Shown here: piece after piece, positions 8,150-15,946 of the stretch
How the letters are laid out: each line of letters begins with the position of its first letter
How positions within the stretch are numbered: the stretch's first letter is position 1
DNA from: an uncultured Clostridia bacterium
Lineage (GTDB): Bacteria > Bacillota > Clostridia > Oscillospirales > Ruminococcaceae
Length of the DNA stretch: 55,050 nt
Direction: 5' to 3'
Assembly: GCA_947628655.1 (NCBI GenBank)
Contig: CANRAS010000012.1
Coordinates: forward strand, 1 to 55,050
The notes under the pieces: generated by a model
Told to the model about the DNA's origin: nothing
Database searches by the model: none
The model's input: the letters and a program-made list of their open reading frames with translations, nothing else
Made by a program: the position numbers and the translations under genes

Positions 8150-8455
8150 CAATACGCCCCGCCGTAGGCGGGGAGAATACAAAAATCTATAACGCCGTTT
8201 CCCACGCCGTAGGCGGGGGGAATACAAAAATCTATAACGCCGTTTCCCCCGCCGTCGGCGGGGAGAATACAAAAAATCTATAACGCCGTTTCCCCCGCCG
8301 TCGGCGGGGAGAAAGCAAAAATCTCCAGCGCCGTTTTCCCCGCCGTAGGCGGGGAGAATACAAAAATCTATAACGCCGTTTCCCACGCCGTCGGCGGGGA
8401 GAAAGCAAAAATCTCCAGCGCCGTTTTCCCCGCCGTAGGCGGGGAAAACGGCTTA
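8150..8455. repeat. Tandem array of seven GC-rich hairpins
   Basis: Seven copies of a CCCCGCCGtaGGCGGGG-type palindrome (third base variable: gta or gtc) alternate with two kinds of short spacer, AATACAAAAATCTATAACGCCG and AAGCAAAAATCTCCAGCGCCG variants, giving a period of about 45-50 bases. Open frames across it, such as one spelling RRRGKRRYRFLYS repeatedly, are by-products of the repeat. No gene is visible between 8109 and the promoter at 8662. Confidence 0.85.
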
Positions 8456-8514
8456 TTTATATATTTATAATAGTGTGTCAACGCACCGACCCGCAGGTCT
8501 TACCTCTTACATCG

Positions 8515-8575
8515 AAAGTTGCGCCACATAAGCGCGTGCGGATAGAGGAATATTTTAAGCGAGTGGCGCAACTTT
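8515..8575 (-). repeat. 61-bp inverted-repeat element (AAAGTTGCGCC family)
   Basis: The element is bounded by perfect inverted repeats AAAGTTGCGCCAC and GTGGCGCAACTTT about 35 bases apart. It is nearly identical, in reverse orientation, to the third unit of the tandem array at 54167-54226, and related to 43782-43843. Confidence 0.9.
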
Positions 8576-8661
8576 AACATCTAACTTCTTTACGCCAACG
8601 TCATTGCTCCGCGCTCGCTAGCTACTAGTTCTTACATTTTCGTGATATTTCCCAACGCTTA

Positions 8662-8690
8662 TTGACAATCCCCGTGAATTGTGCTACACT
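8662..8690 (+). promoter_or_regulatory. Sigma-A type promoter for the two-component operon
   Basis: TTGACA, 17 bases, TACACT, about 43 bases before the GTG start at 8733. The spacer resembles that of the promoter at 45048 (both contain a CCGTG...AATTGTGC segment). Confidence 0.8.
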
Positions 8691-8732
8691 AAAAATAAGG
8701 GTCTGAATACTGTTTGAAAAGGGGGTTCGGCG

Positions 8733-9428
8733 GTGGGAAAGAAAATACTTGTCGCTGATGATGAACGTGAAATTGCCGACCTTGTGGAGGCTTGCCTTGC
8801 GGGAGAGGGCTTTGAAGTGCATAAGTCATACTGCGGAGAGGACGCGCTGGACTTTGTTCGGCGCGAGGGCTGTCTGCTCGCGGTGCTTGATGTTATGCTC
8901 CCCGATAAGGACGGATTTGAACTTGTAAAGGAACTTCGGAAAAGTTTTGTGTTCCCGATAATAATGCTGACGGCAAGATCCGAGAACAACGATAAAATAA
9001 CGGGGCTTATGCTCGGCGCGGACGATTATATAACAAAGCCGTTTTCCCCGTCGGAACTCGCCGCGCGCGTGAAGTCCCAGCTTCGGCGGTATACTCGGTA
9101 CAACGCGGATTTACAGAACAAAAACGAGATTGTCATTCGCGGTTTGCAAATAAACAGCGACAGCCACAAATGCTTTCTGAACGACAGGGAAGTAATACTT
9201 ACTCCTACGGAATTCGGCGTGCTGTGGTATTTGTGCAGTCATAAAAATTCGGTAGTTTCGGGCGAGGAACTTTTTGAGGCGGTATGGGGAGAAAAATATC
9301 TGAACAGTTCCAACACGGTAATGGCGCATATCGCGCGTATCCGCGAAAAACTCTGCGAACCTCCGCGCCGTCCGAAATATATTAAAACCGTTTGGGGAGT
9401 GGGGTATACAGTTGAAGAACAGCAGTAA
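8733..9428 (+). CDS. VanR-like response regulator (OmpR/PhoB family)
   Basis: A 231-residue response regulator with an N-terminal receiver domain (acidic pair D9-D10, phospho-acceptor D53 in VLDVMLP, Lys in YITKPFSP) and a C-terminal winged helix (LTPTEFGVLWYL ... KYIKTVWGVGYTVE). The overall pattern, including GADDYITKPF and the C-terminal segment, is close to VanR of glycopeptide resistance. It starts with GTG behind AGGGGG. It overlaps the histidine kinase gene by 17 bases, so the two are translated together. No vanHAX-type genes are nearby, so targets are unknown; envelope regulation is a fair guess. Confidence 0.93.
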   Translation: MGKKILVADDEREIADLVEACLAGEGFEVHKSYCGEDALDFVRREGCLLAVLDVMLPDKDGFELVKELRKSFVFPIIMLTARSENNDKITGLMLGADDYITKPFSPSELAARVKSQLRRYTRYNADLQNKNEIVIRGLQINSDSHKCFLNDREVILTPTEFGVLWYLCSHKNSVVSGEELFEAVWGEKYLNSSNTVMAHIARIREKLCEPPRRPKYIKTVWGVGYTVEEQQ

Positions 9429-10497
9429 ACTCGCGGGGTTTAAACGGCGGTATATTTGGCAGTATGTGCTGACAATGCTCCTGATACTCCTTGCCGCGCC
9501 CGTTCTCGCGTTTGCGGTCGAGTGGACGGCGGGTTTCAGGATATGGTACGACGACGAACCGCTTTATCGCGTTTTGCATTTTGTCAAGGAAAATTTAGCG
9601 CTTATAATTCTGTTTGCGGAAATTGTCGCGACGGTAATCACGACGGTAATATTCATCAGAAAACCGCTGAAATATATTGACGAAATAACGCAGGCGTCGA
9701 AACAGCTTACCGCGCCGACCCAAACGCCGATTGAACTTCCGCCCGCGCTCGGCGAAGTTCAGCTTGAACTGAACGCCGTGCGCGAAACCGCTCTGCGCAG
9801 TGCCGCGCTCGCCAAGGAAACCGAACAGCGAAAGAACGATATGATAGTATATCTCGCGCACGACTTGAAAACTCCGCTTACAAGCGTAATCGGCTATCTT
9901 TCGCTTTTGCATGACGAACCCGATATTTCCGCGGAAAACCGCGCGAAATACATTGCCACGGCGCTTGAACGTTCGCGCCGTCTGGAGGAACTTATCAACG
10001 AATTTTTCGACATAACGCGCTTTAGTCTTACAACGCTGACTCTTGAAAAGCAAACGATAAACCTAACATTTATGCTGGAGCAGACGATAAGCGAGTTTAT
10101 GCCGATATTTGACAGCAATTCGCTTACCGTGAAATCCTGCTTACAGCCGAATGTTATGCTGTTATGCGACCCCGACAAACTTGCGCGGGTATTTGACAAC
10201 ATTCTGCGCAACGCCGTAAACTACAGTTATCCCGACACGGAGGTCGAAATCACGATGACCGCAGATGAAAACGCGGTTACAGTCACTTTCAAGAACCACG
10301 GCGACACGATACCTCCCGAAAAACTAAACCGAATATTCGAGCAGTTTTTCCGACTAGATACAGCAAGAGGTTCAAAAACAGGCGGCGCGGGACTTGGACT
10401 TGCGATTGCCAAAGAAATCGTTGAAATGCACGGAGGTAAAATCACCGCCGAAAGCGCGGATAATGTTGTTTTGGTGCGGGTTAATATCGGTTTATAG
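9412..10497 (+). CDS. VanS-like sensor histidine kinase
   Basis: A 361-residue kinase with two membrane helices (about 17-37 and 61-82) enclosing a short extracellular loop of about 24 residues, so it probably senses signals within or at the membrane. The phosphorylated His is H150 in YLAHDLKTPLTSVIGYLSLL, followed by the N box (VFDNILRNAVNYS) and G box (GGAGLGLAIAKEIVEMHGG). These blocks closely resemble VanS. The TTG start overlaps the regulator gene by 17 bases and has GGGG upstream. The TAG stop codon is part of an AGTNNNN array (TTTATAGTTAA...). Confidence 0.92.
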   Translation: MKNSSKLAGFKRRYIWQYVLTMLLILLAAPVLAFAVEWTAGFRIWYDDEPLYRVLHFVKENLALIILFAEIVATVITTVIFIRKPLKYIDEITQASKQLTAPTQTPIELPPALGEVQLELNAVRETALRSAALAKETEQRKNDMIVYLAHDLKTPLTSVIGYLSLLHDEPDISAENRAKYIATALERSRRLEELINEFFDITRFSLTTLTLEKQTINLTFMLEQTISEFMPIFDSNSLTVKSCLQPNVMLLCDPDKLARVFDNILRNAVNYSYPDTEVEITMTADENAVTVTFKNHGDTIPPEKLNRIFEQFFRLDTARGSKTGGAGLGLAIAKEIVEMHGGKITAESADNVVLVRVNIGL

Positions 10498-10519
10498 TTA
10501 ATGGCGCATAGTGCAAAGT
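10495..10519 (+). repeat. Degenerate AGTNNNN heptad array supplying the kinase stop codon
   Basis: AGT at 10496, 10510 and 10517 are in 7-bp phase, with one degenerate unit (GGC) at 10503. The TAG stop codon (10495-10497) is formed by the first unit. Palindromes and another ACT-phased tract follow up to 10700. Confidence 0.7.
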
Positions 10520-10715
10520 ATTAAACCACGCCTACGACTAATTAAACGACTAGTCCCCTCCCCCGCCGTAGGCTATTAAACCGCTCGCGCCCTCCCCCCG
10601 CCGTAGGTTAATTAAATCACTCGCGCCCTCTCCCGCCGAAGGCAGGAGGGGGCGCTTACTACTTTACTATGCACTTGCACTCTTAACTATAAACTGTCCT
10701 TTTACTTCTCCCCTA

Positions 10716-11633
10716 TCAGCCGTACAGCTTCTGATTAACATATCTCTGCACCGCTCCCGCGTCGTAGCCTGCCTCGGTAAGTCTGCGGAAACGCTCCTCG
10801 CCGTTGCCCCATTCTCCGCGGATAACTTCGTCCGAGATTTCCTCTATCGACTTTTTCGGCGGGTAGAGTATCTCGTTCACGCGCTTTTGCACCGCGTCAT
10901 AATCGTACCCCGCCGCCGTGAGTTTGTCGGCGCGTTCCTGTCCGTTGCCCCAAAGTCCGTTGATTACTTCCCGCGCCAGCTCGTCGACGGTCTTGCGTAC
11001 ATCATCGGGGATAATTGCCTTTGGGTAGCCGTTCAGACCGTTCTTTTTGATATATTCGGAGTAATCCGTATACCCGAAATTACAGTCGCAGGTGTTTTGT
11101 ACGCCGTCAACGGTTTGAGCGCCGTACTGCCAAATGCCGTAAGTATCCGTATAGTAACATTCCTTGCGATAGTCGGCAATCCACGCGGGGCGTTTTTCGC
11201 GGACGTCTTTATCGACGAAATTCGTGTACCAGTAAGTGGACGCGTAAACGCCCGCATAGTAACCTGCTTTTTCCAACGCCCCGCAAAACGTTTCAACCAA
11301 ATTCGTGCAGAACTCTTTTCCCTTGTCGAACTGAAATTTTTCTTCCAAATCCAAAAACACGGGAAAGTCAAGCTGTTTGCCCTTTAATGCCTTGATAAAC
11401 GCCTGCGCCTCTGCTTTCGCGCCGTCAATGCTCTGCGCGTAACTGTACCAATACGCTCCGACTTTCATTCCGCTGTTTTTCGCGTTTGCAAAGTTAGTTT
11501 CCCACGTTTCAACCGTCGATGTGGAATATCCCGCTTTGATGATAACGAACTCCACACCGCCGCTTTTTACGCGCTTGAAATCTATTTTCCCCTGTATTCC
11601 GCTTACATCTATGCCATTGAACAGAACGTTCAT
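10716..11633 (-). CDS. GH25 lysozyme with two Cpl-7 cell-wall-binding repeats (endolysin)
   Basis: This 305-residue muramidase cleaves the MurNAc-GlcNAc bond of peptidoglycan. The GH25 domain covers about residues 5-205, with catalytic acids in GIDVSG (D9) and FLDLEE (D95, E97). Two C-terminal repeats of about 40 residues (LAREVINGLWGNGQERADKL and EISDEVIRGEWGNGEERFRRL, each ending AGYD..AVQ.. VN) match the Cpl-7/CW_7 wall-binding repeat of phage lysins. It has no signal peptide, consistent with release through the adjacent holin. It overlaps the holin gene by four bases. The cassette is otherwise isolated from phage genes. Confidence 0.93.
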   Translation of the reverse strand: MNVLFNGIDVSGIQGKIDFKRVKSGGVEFVIIKAGYSTSTVETWETNFANAKNSGMKVGAYWYSYAQSIDGAKAEAQAFIKALKGKQLDFPVFLDLEEKFQFDKGKEFCTNLVETFCGALEKAGYYAGVYASTYWYTNFVDKDVREKRPAWIADYRKECYYTDTYGIWQYGAQTVDGVQNTCDCNFGYTDYSEYIKKNGLNGYPKAIIPDDVRKTVDELAREVINGLWGNGQERADKLTAAGYDYDAVQKRVNEILYPPKKSIEEISDEVIRGEWGNGEERFRRLTEAGYDAGAVQRYVNQKLYG

Positions 11634-11857
11634 AATTTGTCCCCCTTGCTGTCTGAACTTTCGCTTGATACGGCGGCGCTGTCGGTCATACCCTCGCCGA
11701 TGATGTAGCTTATTACCGCCGCGCCGCTAAGTATAGCGCCGCTTATTTTATCGGCAAGTTCTCCCGAACCGCCGAACAGCGCGACCGCTCCCGCGACAAA
11801 TCCCGCAAGCGACATCCAGAATTTACGGCTTGTTAGTTTTCTTTTCCAGTCAATCAT
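11630..11857 (-). CDS. Phage holin (phi LC3-like)
   Basis: The 75-residue product has a basic N-terminus (MIDWKRKLTSRKFW), two hydrophobic helices (about 14-30 and 40-56) and a charged Ser/Asp-rich tail, the arrangement of the phi LC3-type holins that form membrane lesions for lysozyme release. Its ATG directly follows the TGA of the upstream coiled-coil gene, and its end overlaps the lysozyme start by four bases, so the three genes form a tightly coupled lysis unit. Confidence 0.85.
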   Translation of the reverse strand: MIDWKRKLTSRKFWMSLAGFVAGAVALFGGSGELADKISGAILSGAAVISYIIGEGMTDSAAVSSESSDSKGDKL

Positions 11858-12073
11858 TCAATGTTCCTCCATTCGTTCTATTCTATGCTCGCATTGTTCG
11901 ATGCGTTCTTCCAGAACGGGCATACGGCGCGCAAAATTGTTATGCTCCGCTACCTTGTTTTCAAGCTGCTGCAATCTGTACGCCGTGAGTTTCGACGAAA
12001 CGAGTATTCCCCCAAGCGACCCGCCGAGCGTTCCCACGAGCGAAATCAGCGATACGATTATACTGCTGTCCAT
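11858..12073 (-). CDS. Small membrane/coiled-coil protein of the lysis cassette
   Basis: The 71-residue protein has one N-terminal hydrophobic segment (about residues 4-26, IIVSLISLVGTLGGSLGGILV) and a heptad-bearing C-terminal helix (LQQLENKVAEHNNFARRMPVLEERIEQCEHRIERMEEH). It recalls XhlA-like lysis accessory proteins but has the membrane segment first, so I do not name it. A very strong GAGGAGGTGAT ribosome site precedes it. Being first in the cassette, it may help the holin assemble. Confidence 0.75.
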   Translation of the reverse strand: MDSSIIVSLISLVGTLGGSLGGILVSSKLTAYRLQQLENKVAEHNNFARRMPVLEERIEQCEHRIERMEEH

Positions 12074-12321
12074 TTAGATCACCTCCTCGGAATGTTGTCT
12101 GATTTCACTATCAAAATACATCATTGGGAGGTGCAGATTACTGCAAATAGTATAATAGAGAATAGTAGTTAGTAGTTAGTTTTAGTGCGGGTCATAACGT
12201 TGACAGGTAACGGGCAGGCTTTTAGAGGTTAGAGGTAAGAAGTAAGCGATTGTGGCATAGTAGCCGCAAACTGTTTCGCCGTATGCTGATTTTCCCGTTC
12301 AAACTTTTTTTATAAAATATA
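12074..12321. repeat. Intergenic repeats upstream of tRNA-Leu
   Basis: No gene visible. A TAGNNNN array has TAG at 12156, 12163, 12170 and 12177, and an (T/A)AGANGT array begins near 12225 (TTAGAGGTTAGAGGTAAGAA). I could not place a promoter for the lysis cassette here. Confidence 0.7.
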
Positions 12322-12350
12322 TTGACTTTTTGCCTGTAATATGATATAAT
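12322..12350 (+). promoter_or_regulatory. Sigma-A type promoter for tRNA-Leu
   Basis: TTGACT, a 17-base spacer and TATAAT, 28 bases before the mature tRNA start. Confidence 0.85.
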
Positions 12351-12378
12351 TATAGAAGTGTTTATCAATTAAACATTC

Positions 12379-12465
12379 GCCGGTGTGTTGGAATTGGCAG
12401 ACGAGGTGGACTCAAAATCCATTGCCAGCGATGGCGTGCGGGTTCAAGTCCCGCCACCGGCACCA
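12379..12465 (+). tRNA. tRNA-Leu (anticodon CAA)
   Basis: An 87-base class II tRNA. The acceptor stem GCCGGTG pairs with CACCGGC, the anticodon loop is CTCAAAA (anticodon CAA, reading UUG), there is a long variable arm (TTGCCAGCGATGGC region), a T loop GGTTCAAGTCC, and an encoded CCA end. Confidence 0.96.
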
Positions 12466-12479
12466 ATCTAAAAAATATC

Positions 12480-12506
12480 GCCCTGCGGAGCAGGGCATAA
12501 TTTTTA
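12480..12506 (+). terminator. Intrinsic terminator after tRNA-Leu
   Basis: Hairpin GCCCTGC-GGA-GCAGGGC followed by ATAATTTTTA. The same element with a compensated C-G pair (GCCCCGC-GGA-GCGGGGC) follows the tRNA cluster at 39584. Confidence 0.75.
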
Positions 12507-12800
12507 GACGCAATGGGCGTCTAGAAGCTAGAGATTAGAAGTAAGAAACTAGATTACTTGTAAGGCGAGAGGTTTTCGCTTTACATTTTTCTAGCCTCCA
12601 GCCTCTATTTCCTAGCCTCTGGACGGGTAATTCGGTTTTGCTCCACTCCGCTTACGCTCCGTTCCGCAAAACACCGCAAAGCATTGCGGGGTTGCTCTTC
12701 TCGGATAATGTTACCTATGCTCGCCGCGCTTTGCGCGGCATCGCTAAAGGTGCGGCTTTCGCCGCATTTGGTTGTTGATGTTAATCAACGCTTTAATCCG
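12507..12800 (+). repeat. Block found downstream of tRNA genes, copy 1
   Basis: After the terminator come GACGCAATGGGCG, heptad-type AAGTAAG tracts, and from about 12628 a well-conserved block: AATTCGGTTTTGCT..CACTCCGCTT, a CCGCAA..TTGCGG hairpin, GGGTTGCTCTTCT, GTTACCTATGCTCGCCGCGC and the hairpin GCCGCG-CTTTG-CGCGGC. The same blocks in the same order follow the tRNA cluster at 39611-39880. No gene is visible. Confidence 0.8.
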
Positions 12801-12990
12801 CAGACAATCTTTCCGCGCGCGGAGCGCACACCTTGTCTTACTTCTTACCTCTAGTCGGTAAACGCCGTGACCCAATTACTAACAGGGTAATCCGCTTGCG
12901 TATTACCCTCTAGCAACTATTCTCTAGCAACTCTCTTTGTATAAAATCTATAAAATATCCGTCAAAATATCAAAAAATTTAGCAATAGTA
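12801..12990. repeat. Heptad tracts downstream of the tRNA-Leu block
   Basis: No gene visible. A CTTACTTCTTACCTC tract ends near 12853, and an inverted TAGNNNN array has CTA at 12910, 12917 and 12924. Confidence 0.7.
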
Positions 12991-13019
12991 TTGACAGTAC
13001 AAAAATATTATGGTATACT
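12991..13019 (+). promoter_or_regulatory. Sigma-A type promoter for the 455-aa membrane protein
   Basis: TTGACA, 17 bases, TATACT, 36 bases before the GTG start at 13056. Confidence 0.88.
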
Positions 13020-13055
13020 GTAAAGTAGGTTATTACGGTAAAACGAGGTGATAGC

Positions 13056-14423
13056 GTGCAAGGGAAGAATTATACTAACCCCGAAGACAGAGGGCGGTTC
13101 GGGTTCAGCAGGAGCGGGGAGTTCCGCTCGCCGTATAAGGGCGAAACGGCGTTTGTAGTGCTGTTGGTCGCGTTGGCGGTCGTCGGCGGACTTGTCGTGT
13201 ATTTCGTACTTCGCGGTTTTTACGACAAAAGCAGAGAGGGTATGGAGTTAGGTTCGGGAATGTTGCTTATCCTGTCGGTTATCGTGTCCGTAGGGTTTGC
13301 GCTGTTGCTCGTTATTATTTTCGGCGTCGGTATCCGTACCGTTAAAAAGGGCTTTAAATGCACCTACAGCGCGAACGATACGCTGTTCACGGCAACTATA
13401 GGCGGCGATTTGCACGTTGTTGAATATGAACAGGTAGCCGATATTCAGTTCCGCGGGAGAAGTTCTCTCGGAAAAATCCGCGGGTATGACGTGACTGTCA
13501 AGATGAAGAACGGCAAGGAAATGGAGTTCTCCGTCTGTTCGGACGGCTATATGTCCCCGCAGGCTACGCCGTTTTATATAATTCAGGAACGGCTTGAGAT
13601 TATCAGAAATTCCCGCAGAACGACCCCCGTCAAGGAGAACACGGCGAAATCAAATATCAAGGCGATTACTCAAGCGGAAACCGAACGCAGAACCGTCGGC
13701 GGTCTTAGCGCAATGGACAAAATGGCGCAGTTGTTGGGCGAAACGTCCAATATGCCCGAACTTACCGTTACGCAGTCACCGCTTGAACGCGCTCAACAGG
13801 AAGTTGACAAGATGATGCAGTCCGACGGCGATATGCCCTCAGTCGGTGAGAAAGCGCGTCCGAAACCCGACAGCTATTTCGGCACGGACGGCAGGGAGTT
13901 CAGCCTTGACACCATTCAGGCGCAGGGCGTTTACAACGTAACGCCCGATAATAAGACTAAGGTTATCGGAGCGGTTATAACGGCAGCCGCGCTTGCGGCG
14001 TTCGGTCCTCTCTCGTTTTATCTTATAGGAATGTTCCTTAGAATGTATTTGGGTTTTGAACAAACAGCGATTATTGCAACATGCGGCGTTATTATGGTTA
14101 TTGTTACGCTGTTTGCATACTATAAACTCGCTACCGACCTGCGCGGTACTTTGTACAATTACAAAGCCGACGGGCGCGGTATTTATATGACTTCCAAAAA
14201 GGGAAATATGCAAGTACTGTTTAAAGACGTTATCAGCATTGACTTCAACATAATAAAACTGTTCGGCAAAGACTACGGCTACAGGGTGGATATTCTGACG
14301 AACTACGGACCCGTTGAGATACGCTATAAATTCCCGAAGTACAATAATAAAATAGCTAAACAGTTTACGCCGTTTGAAGTGATACGGCGGAGTGTTGAAA
14401 GCAGGAAAACTGCCGACAAATAA
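13056..14423 (+). CDS. Membrane protein of unknown function with two PH-like regions
   Basis: I do not recognise a named family. The 455-residue protein has two N-terminal membrane helices (about 31-52 and 68-92), a strand-rich soluble region (about 98-180, including HVVEYEQVADIQFRGRSSLG), a charged linker, a second pair of helices (about 308-330 and 338-358), and a second strand-rich region (about 365-445, KGNMQVLFKDVISIDFNIIK). The two soluble regions look like repeats of one fold, possibly bacterial PH domains, each following a helix pair, so an internal duplication is likely. GTG start with an AGGTG-type site; clear promoter at 12991-13019. It is monocistronic. Confidence 0.75.
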   Translation: MQGKNYTNPEDRGRFGFSRSGEFRSPYKGETAFVVLLVALAVVGGLVVYFVLRGFYDKSREGMELGSGMLLILSVIVSVGFALLLVIIFGVGIRTVKKGFKCTYSANDTLFTATIGGDLHVVEYEQVADIQFRGRSSLGKIRGYDVTVKMKNGKEMEFSVCSDGYMSPQATPFYIIQERLEIIRNSRRTTPVKENTAKSNIKAITQAETERRTVGGLSAMDKMAQLLGETSNMPELTVTQSPLERAQQEVDKMMQSDGDMPSVGEKARPKPDSYFGTDGREFSLDTIQAQGVYNVTPDNKTKVIGAVITAAALAAFGPLSFYLIGMFLRMYLGFEQTAIIATCGVIMVIVTLFAYYKLATDLRGTLYNYKADGRGIYMTSKKGNMQVLFKDVISIDFNIIKLFGKDYGYRVDILTNYGPVEIRYKFPKYNNKIAKQFTPFEVIRRSVESRKTADK

Positions 14424-14655
14424 CAAAATAATTAAAAACTTCCCCGCCTTTCAACAATTTACAGTTAATAAGGTATAGCGCATAGCAAAGACCGCTCCCC
14501 GCCGTTGGCGGGGGGCGGTTAGTTGTAAAAGTAATGCGAAAGCCGTTCCCCCGCCAGTAGGCGGGGGAACGGTGTATGTCTTAATTAAGCCTTTCCCTGC
14601 CGTCGGCGGGGAAAGGCTTAATTGCTATTCACTCAACACTCAATGCTATACGGTA
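14424..14655. repeat. Intergenic hairpins between convergent genes
   Basis: Three palindromes near 14494, 14540 and 14587 have different but paired lower stems (ACCGCTCCCC/GGGGGCGGT, CCGTTCCCCC/GGGGGAACGG, AAGCCTTTCCC/GGGAAAGGCTT). An ACT-phased heptad tract (ACT at 14631 and 14638) lies before the end of the patatin gene. Confidence 0.75.
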
Positions 14656-15522
14656 TTAAACCGCCTGCGTCCGAACAGTTCCCAAGTACTCCAAAATCTC
14701 GTCCATTCGCGCGTCAGCCTGCGAGTAACCGTCGTGATAGGAGTTCATTATCTTGTCGCTGTCCTTTTCAAACTTCGAAATAGGCGGGAGGGTGGGGCGT
14801 ATCGTGATAAGCCTGCCCTCGTTTTCCAGACGCTCCATAAGCTCTATTGTCTTTTTGTAACGCTCAACGCGCGTCATACAAGCCTCTTCAAACGCGGGGA
14901 ACTGCTTATACATTCTATGGATTACCATACGGAATTTGGAATAATCCGTCGGAGGCACGGCTTTGCCGGGCTTTGTAAGTATTATTACCAGCTTGTCACA
15001 GCCCATTTCAAGAGCGTGTTCTATCGGAATGGAGTCCGCGATAGAACCGTCAAGGTAATGCTTGCCGTCAATGACAACAGGACTGCACAGCATAGGCACG
15101 GAACAGGTCGCTTTTGTGACAGTCAGCAGTCTTGCGCAGTCGCTGTTTTCGGAGAAGTATTCCGCTTTTCCTGTTTCAAGGCAAGTGCAGACATATTCCG
15201 TGTCAATTCCGCTGTTGAAGTATGTATCAAAATCGAACGGGAACTGCTTATACGGGTATTCAAACGCCATTTTATCGAGATTTATCAGTTTTCCCGAACC
15301 TAAAAACTGTCTGAACCCGTAATACGACTGATTTCTCGGAACGTTAATCATACGGCAGGTACGCCCCTTTTGCCCGGAAACGTAACTCATAGCGTTTCCG
15401 CCGCCCGCCGAAACGCCGATAACATACGGAAACACAACGCCGTCATCAAGAAACCTGTCAAGCACGCCTGCGGTAAAAATTCCGCGGACAGCCCCGCCCT
15501 CAAGAATAAGACCTGTTTTCAT
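14656..15522 (-). CDS. Patatin-like phospholipase
   Basis: A 288-residue intracellular patatin-family acyl hydrolase. The oxyanion-hole motif GGAVRG is at 9-14, the nucleophile is S38 in GVSAG, and the catalytic Asp is D158 in YLDGS, giving the Ser-Asp dyad of the family. Such enzymes cleave acyl chains from phospholipids; the bacterial RssA/YchK-like branch is mostly uncharacterised. The start is set at the ATG at 15522; a GTG nine bases upstream lies inside the ribosome site GAGGTGG and is rejected. No partner gene is adjacent. Confidence 0.9.
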   Translation of the reverse strand: MKTGLILEGGAVRGIFTAGVLDRFLDDGVVFPYVIGVSAGGGNAMSYVSGQKGRTCRMINVPRNQSYYGFRQFLGSGKLINLDKMAFEYPYKQFPFDFDTYFNSGIDTEYVCTCLETGKAEYFSENSDCARLLTVTKATCSVPMLCSPVVIDGKHYLDGSIADSIPIEHALEMGCDKLVIILTKPGKAVPPTDYSKFRMVIHRMYKQFPAFEEACMTRVERYKKTIELMERLENEGRLITIRPTLPPISKFEKDSDKIMNSYHDGYSQADARMDEILEYLGTVRTQAV

Positions 15523-15946
15523 TTGTTCCACCTCTATATATGTAGTAAATTCTATCTTTACACTATATATTCTACCACGCGAATTTAAACTTTTTGTAAA
15601 CTTTATTAACAGTTGATTTTTGCATTTTGACGAAATATAAAAGTTCGCGAGAGGAATTTTTGGGCAAAATTACACAACAGAGTGGATTGTCAACAGTTTA
15701 CTGCTTATAGCGTTGAGAGCTTTTAGTAGCCAGAGAATAGTTGCTAGTAGTTAGCGAGTAATCCGCCGTAGGCGGATTACCCTCAGGTGCGCCCTGCGGG
15801 CGCGGATTAGATTGTCTTTGAATTAATACTCCCAGCCAAAGGCGGGGCGTATTTGGGTAATGCGTTCTCCCCGCCTACGGCGGGGAGAACGTGTGTTGTT
15901 TAATTAGCTAACGTCGGGAGAGGGCGATTGAAACAATTTTGAACGT
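15523..15946. repeat. Intergenic repeat mosaic
   Basis: No gene visible. An A/T-rich stretch upstream of the patatin gene (15540-15700) holds no promoter I can name with confidence. Then follow a 7-bp-phased array (TAG at 15724, 15738, 15745 and 15752 with CAG at 15731), a TAATCCGCC/GGCGGATTA palindrome, GGATTAGATTGTCTTTGAATTAAT (also seen near 43854), and a GTTCTCCCCGCC/GGCGGGGAGAAC palindrome near 15865. Confidence 0.75.

Noticed and set aside
8129-8386. Open frame spelling RRRGKRRYRFLYS repeats
   Set aside because: It is a translation of the tandem hairpin array, with no ribosome site.
8150-8455. Possible CRISPR array: regularly spaced short repeats
   Set aside because: The repeat is itself a perfect GC palindrome, the spacers are two recurring sequences rather than unique ones, and no cas genes are present.
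14656-15531. GTG start nine bases upstream for the patatin gene
   Set aside because: That GTG is part of the GAGGTGG ribosome site that serves the ATG at 15522.
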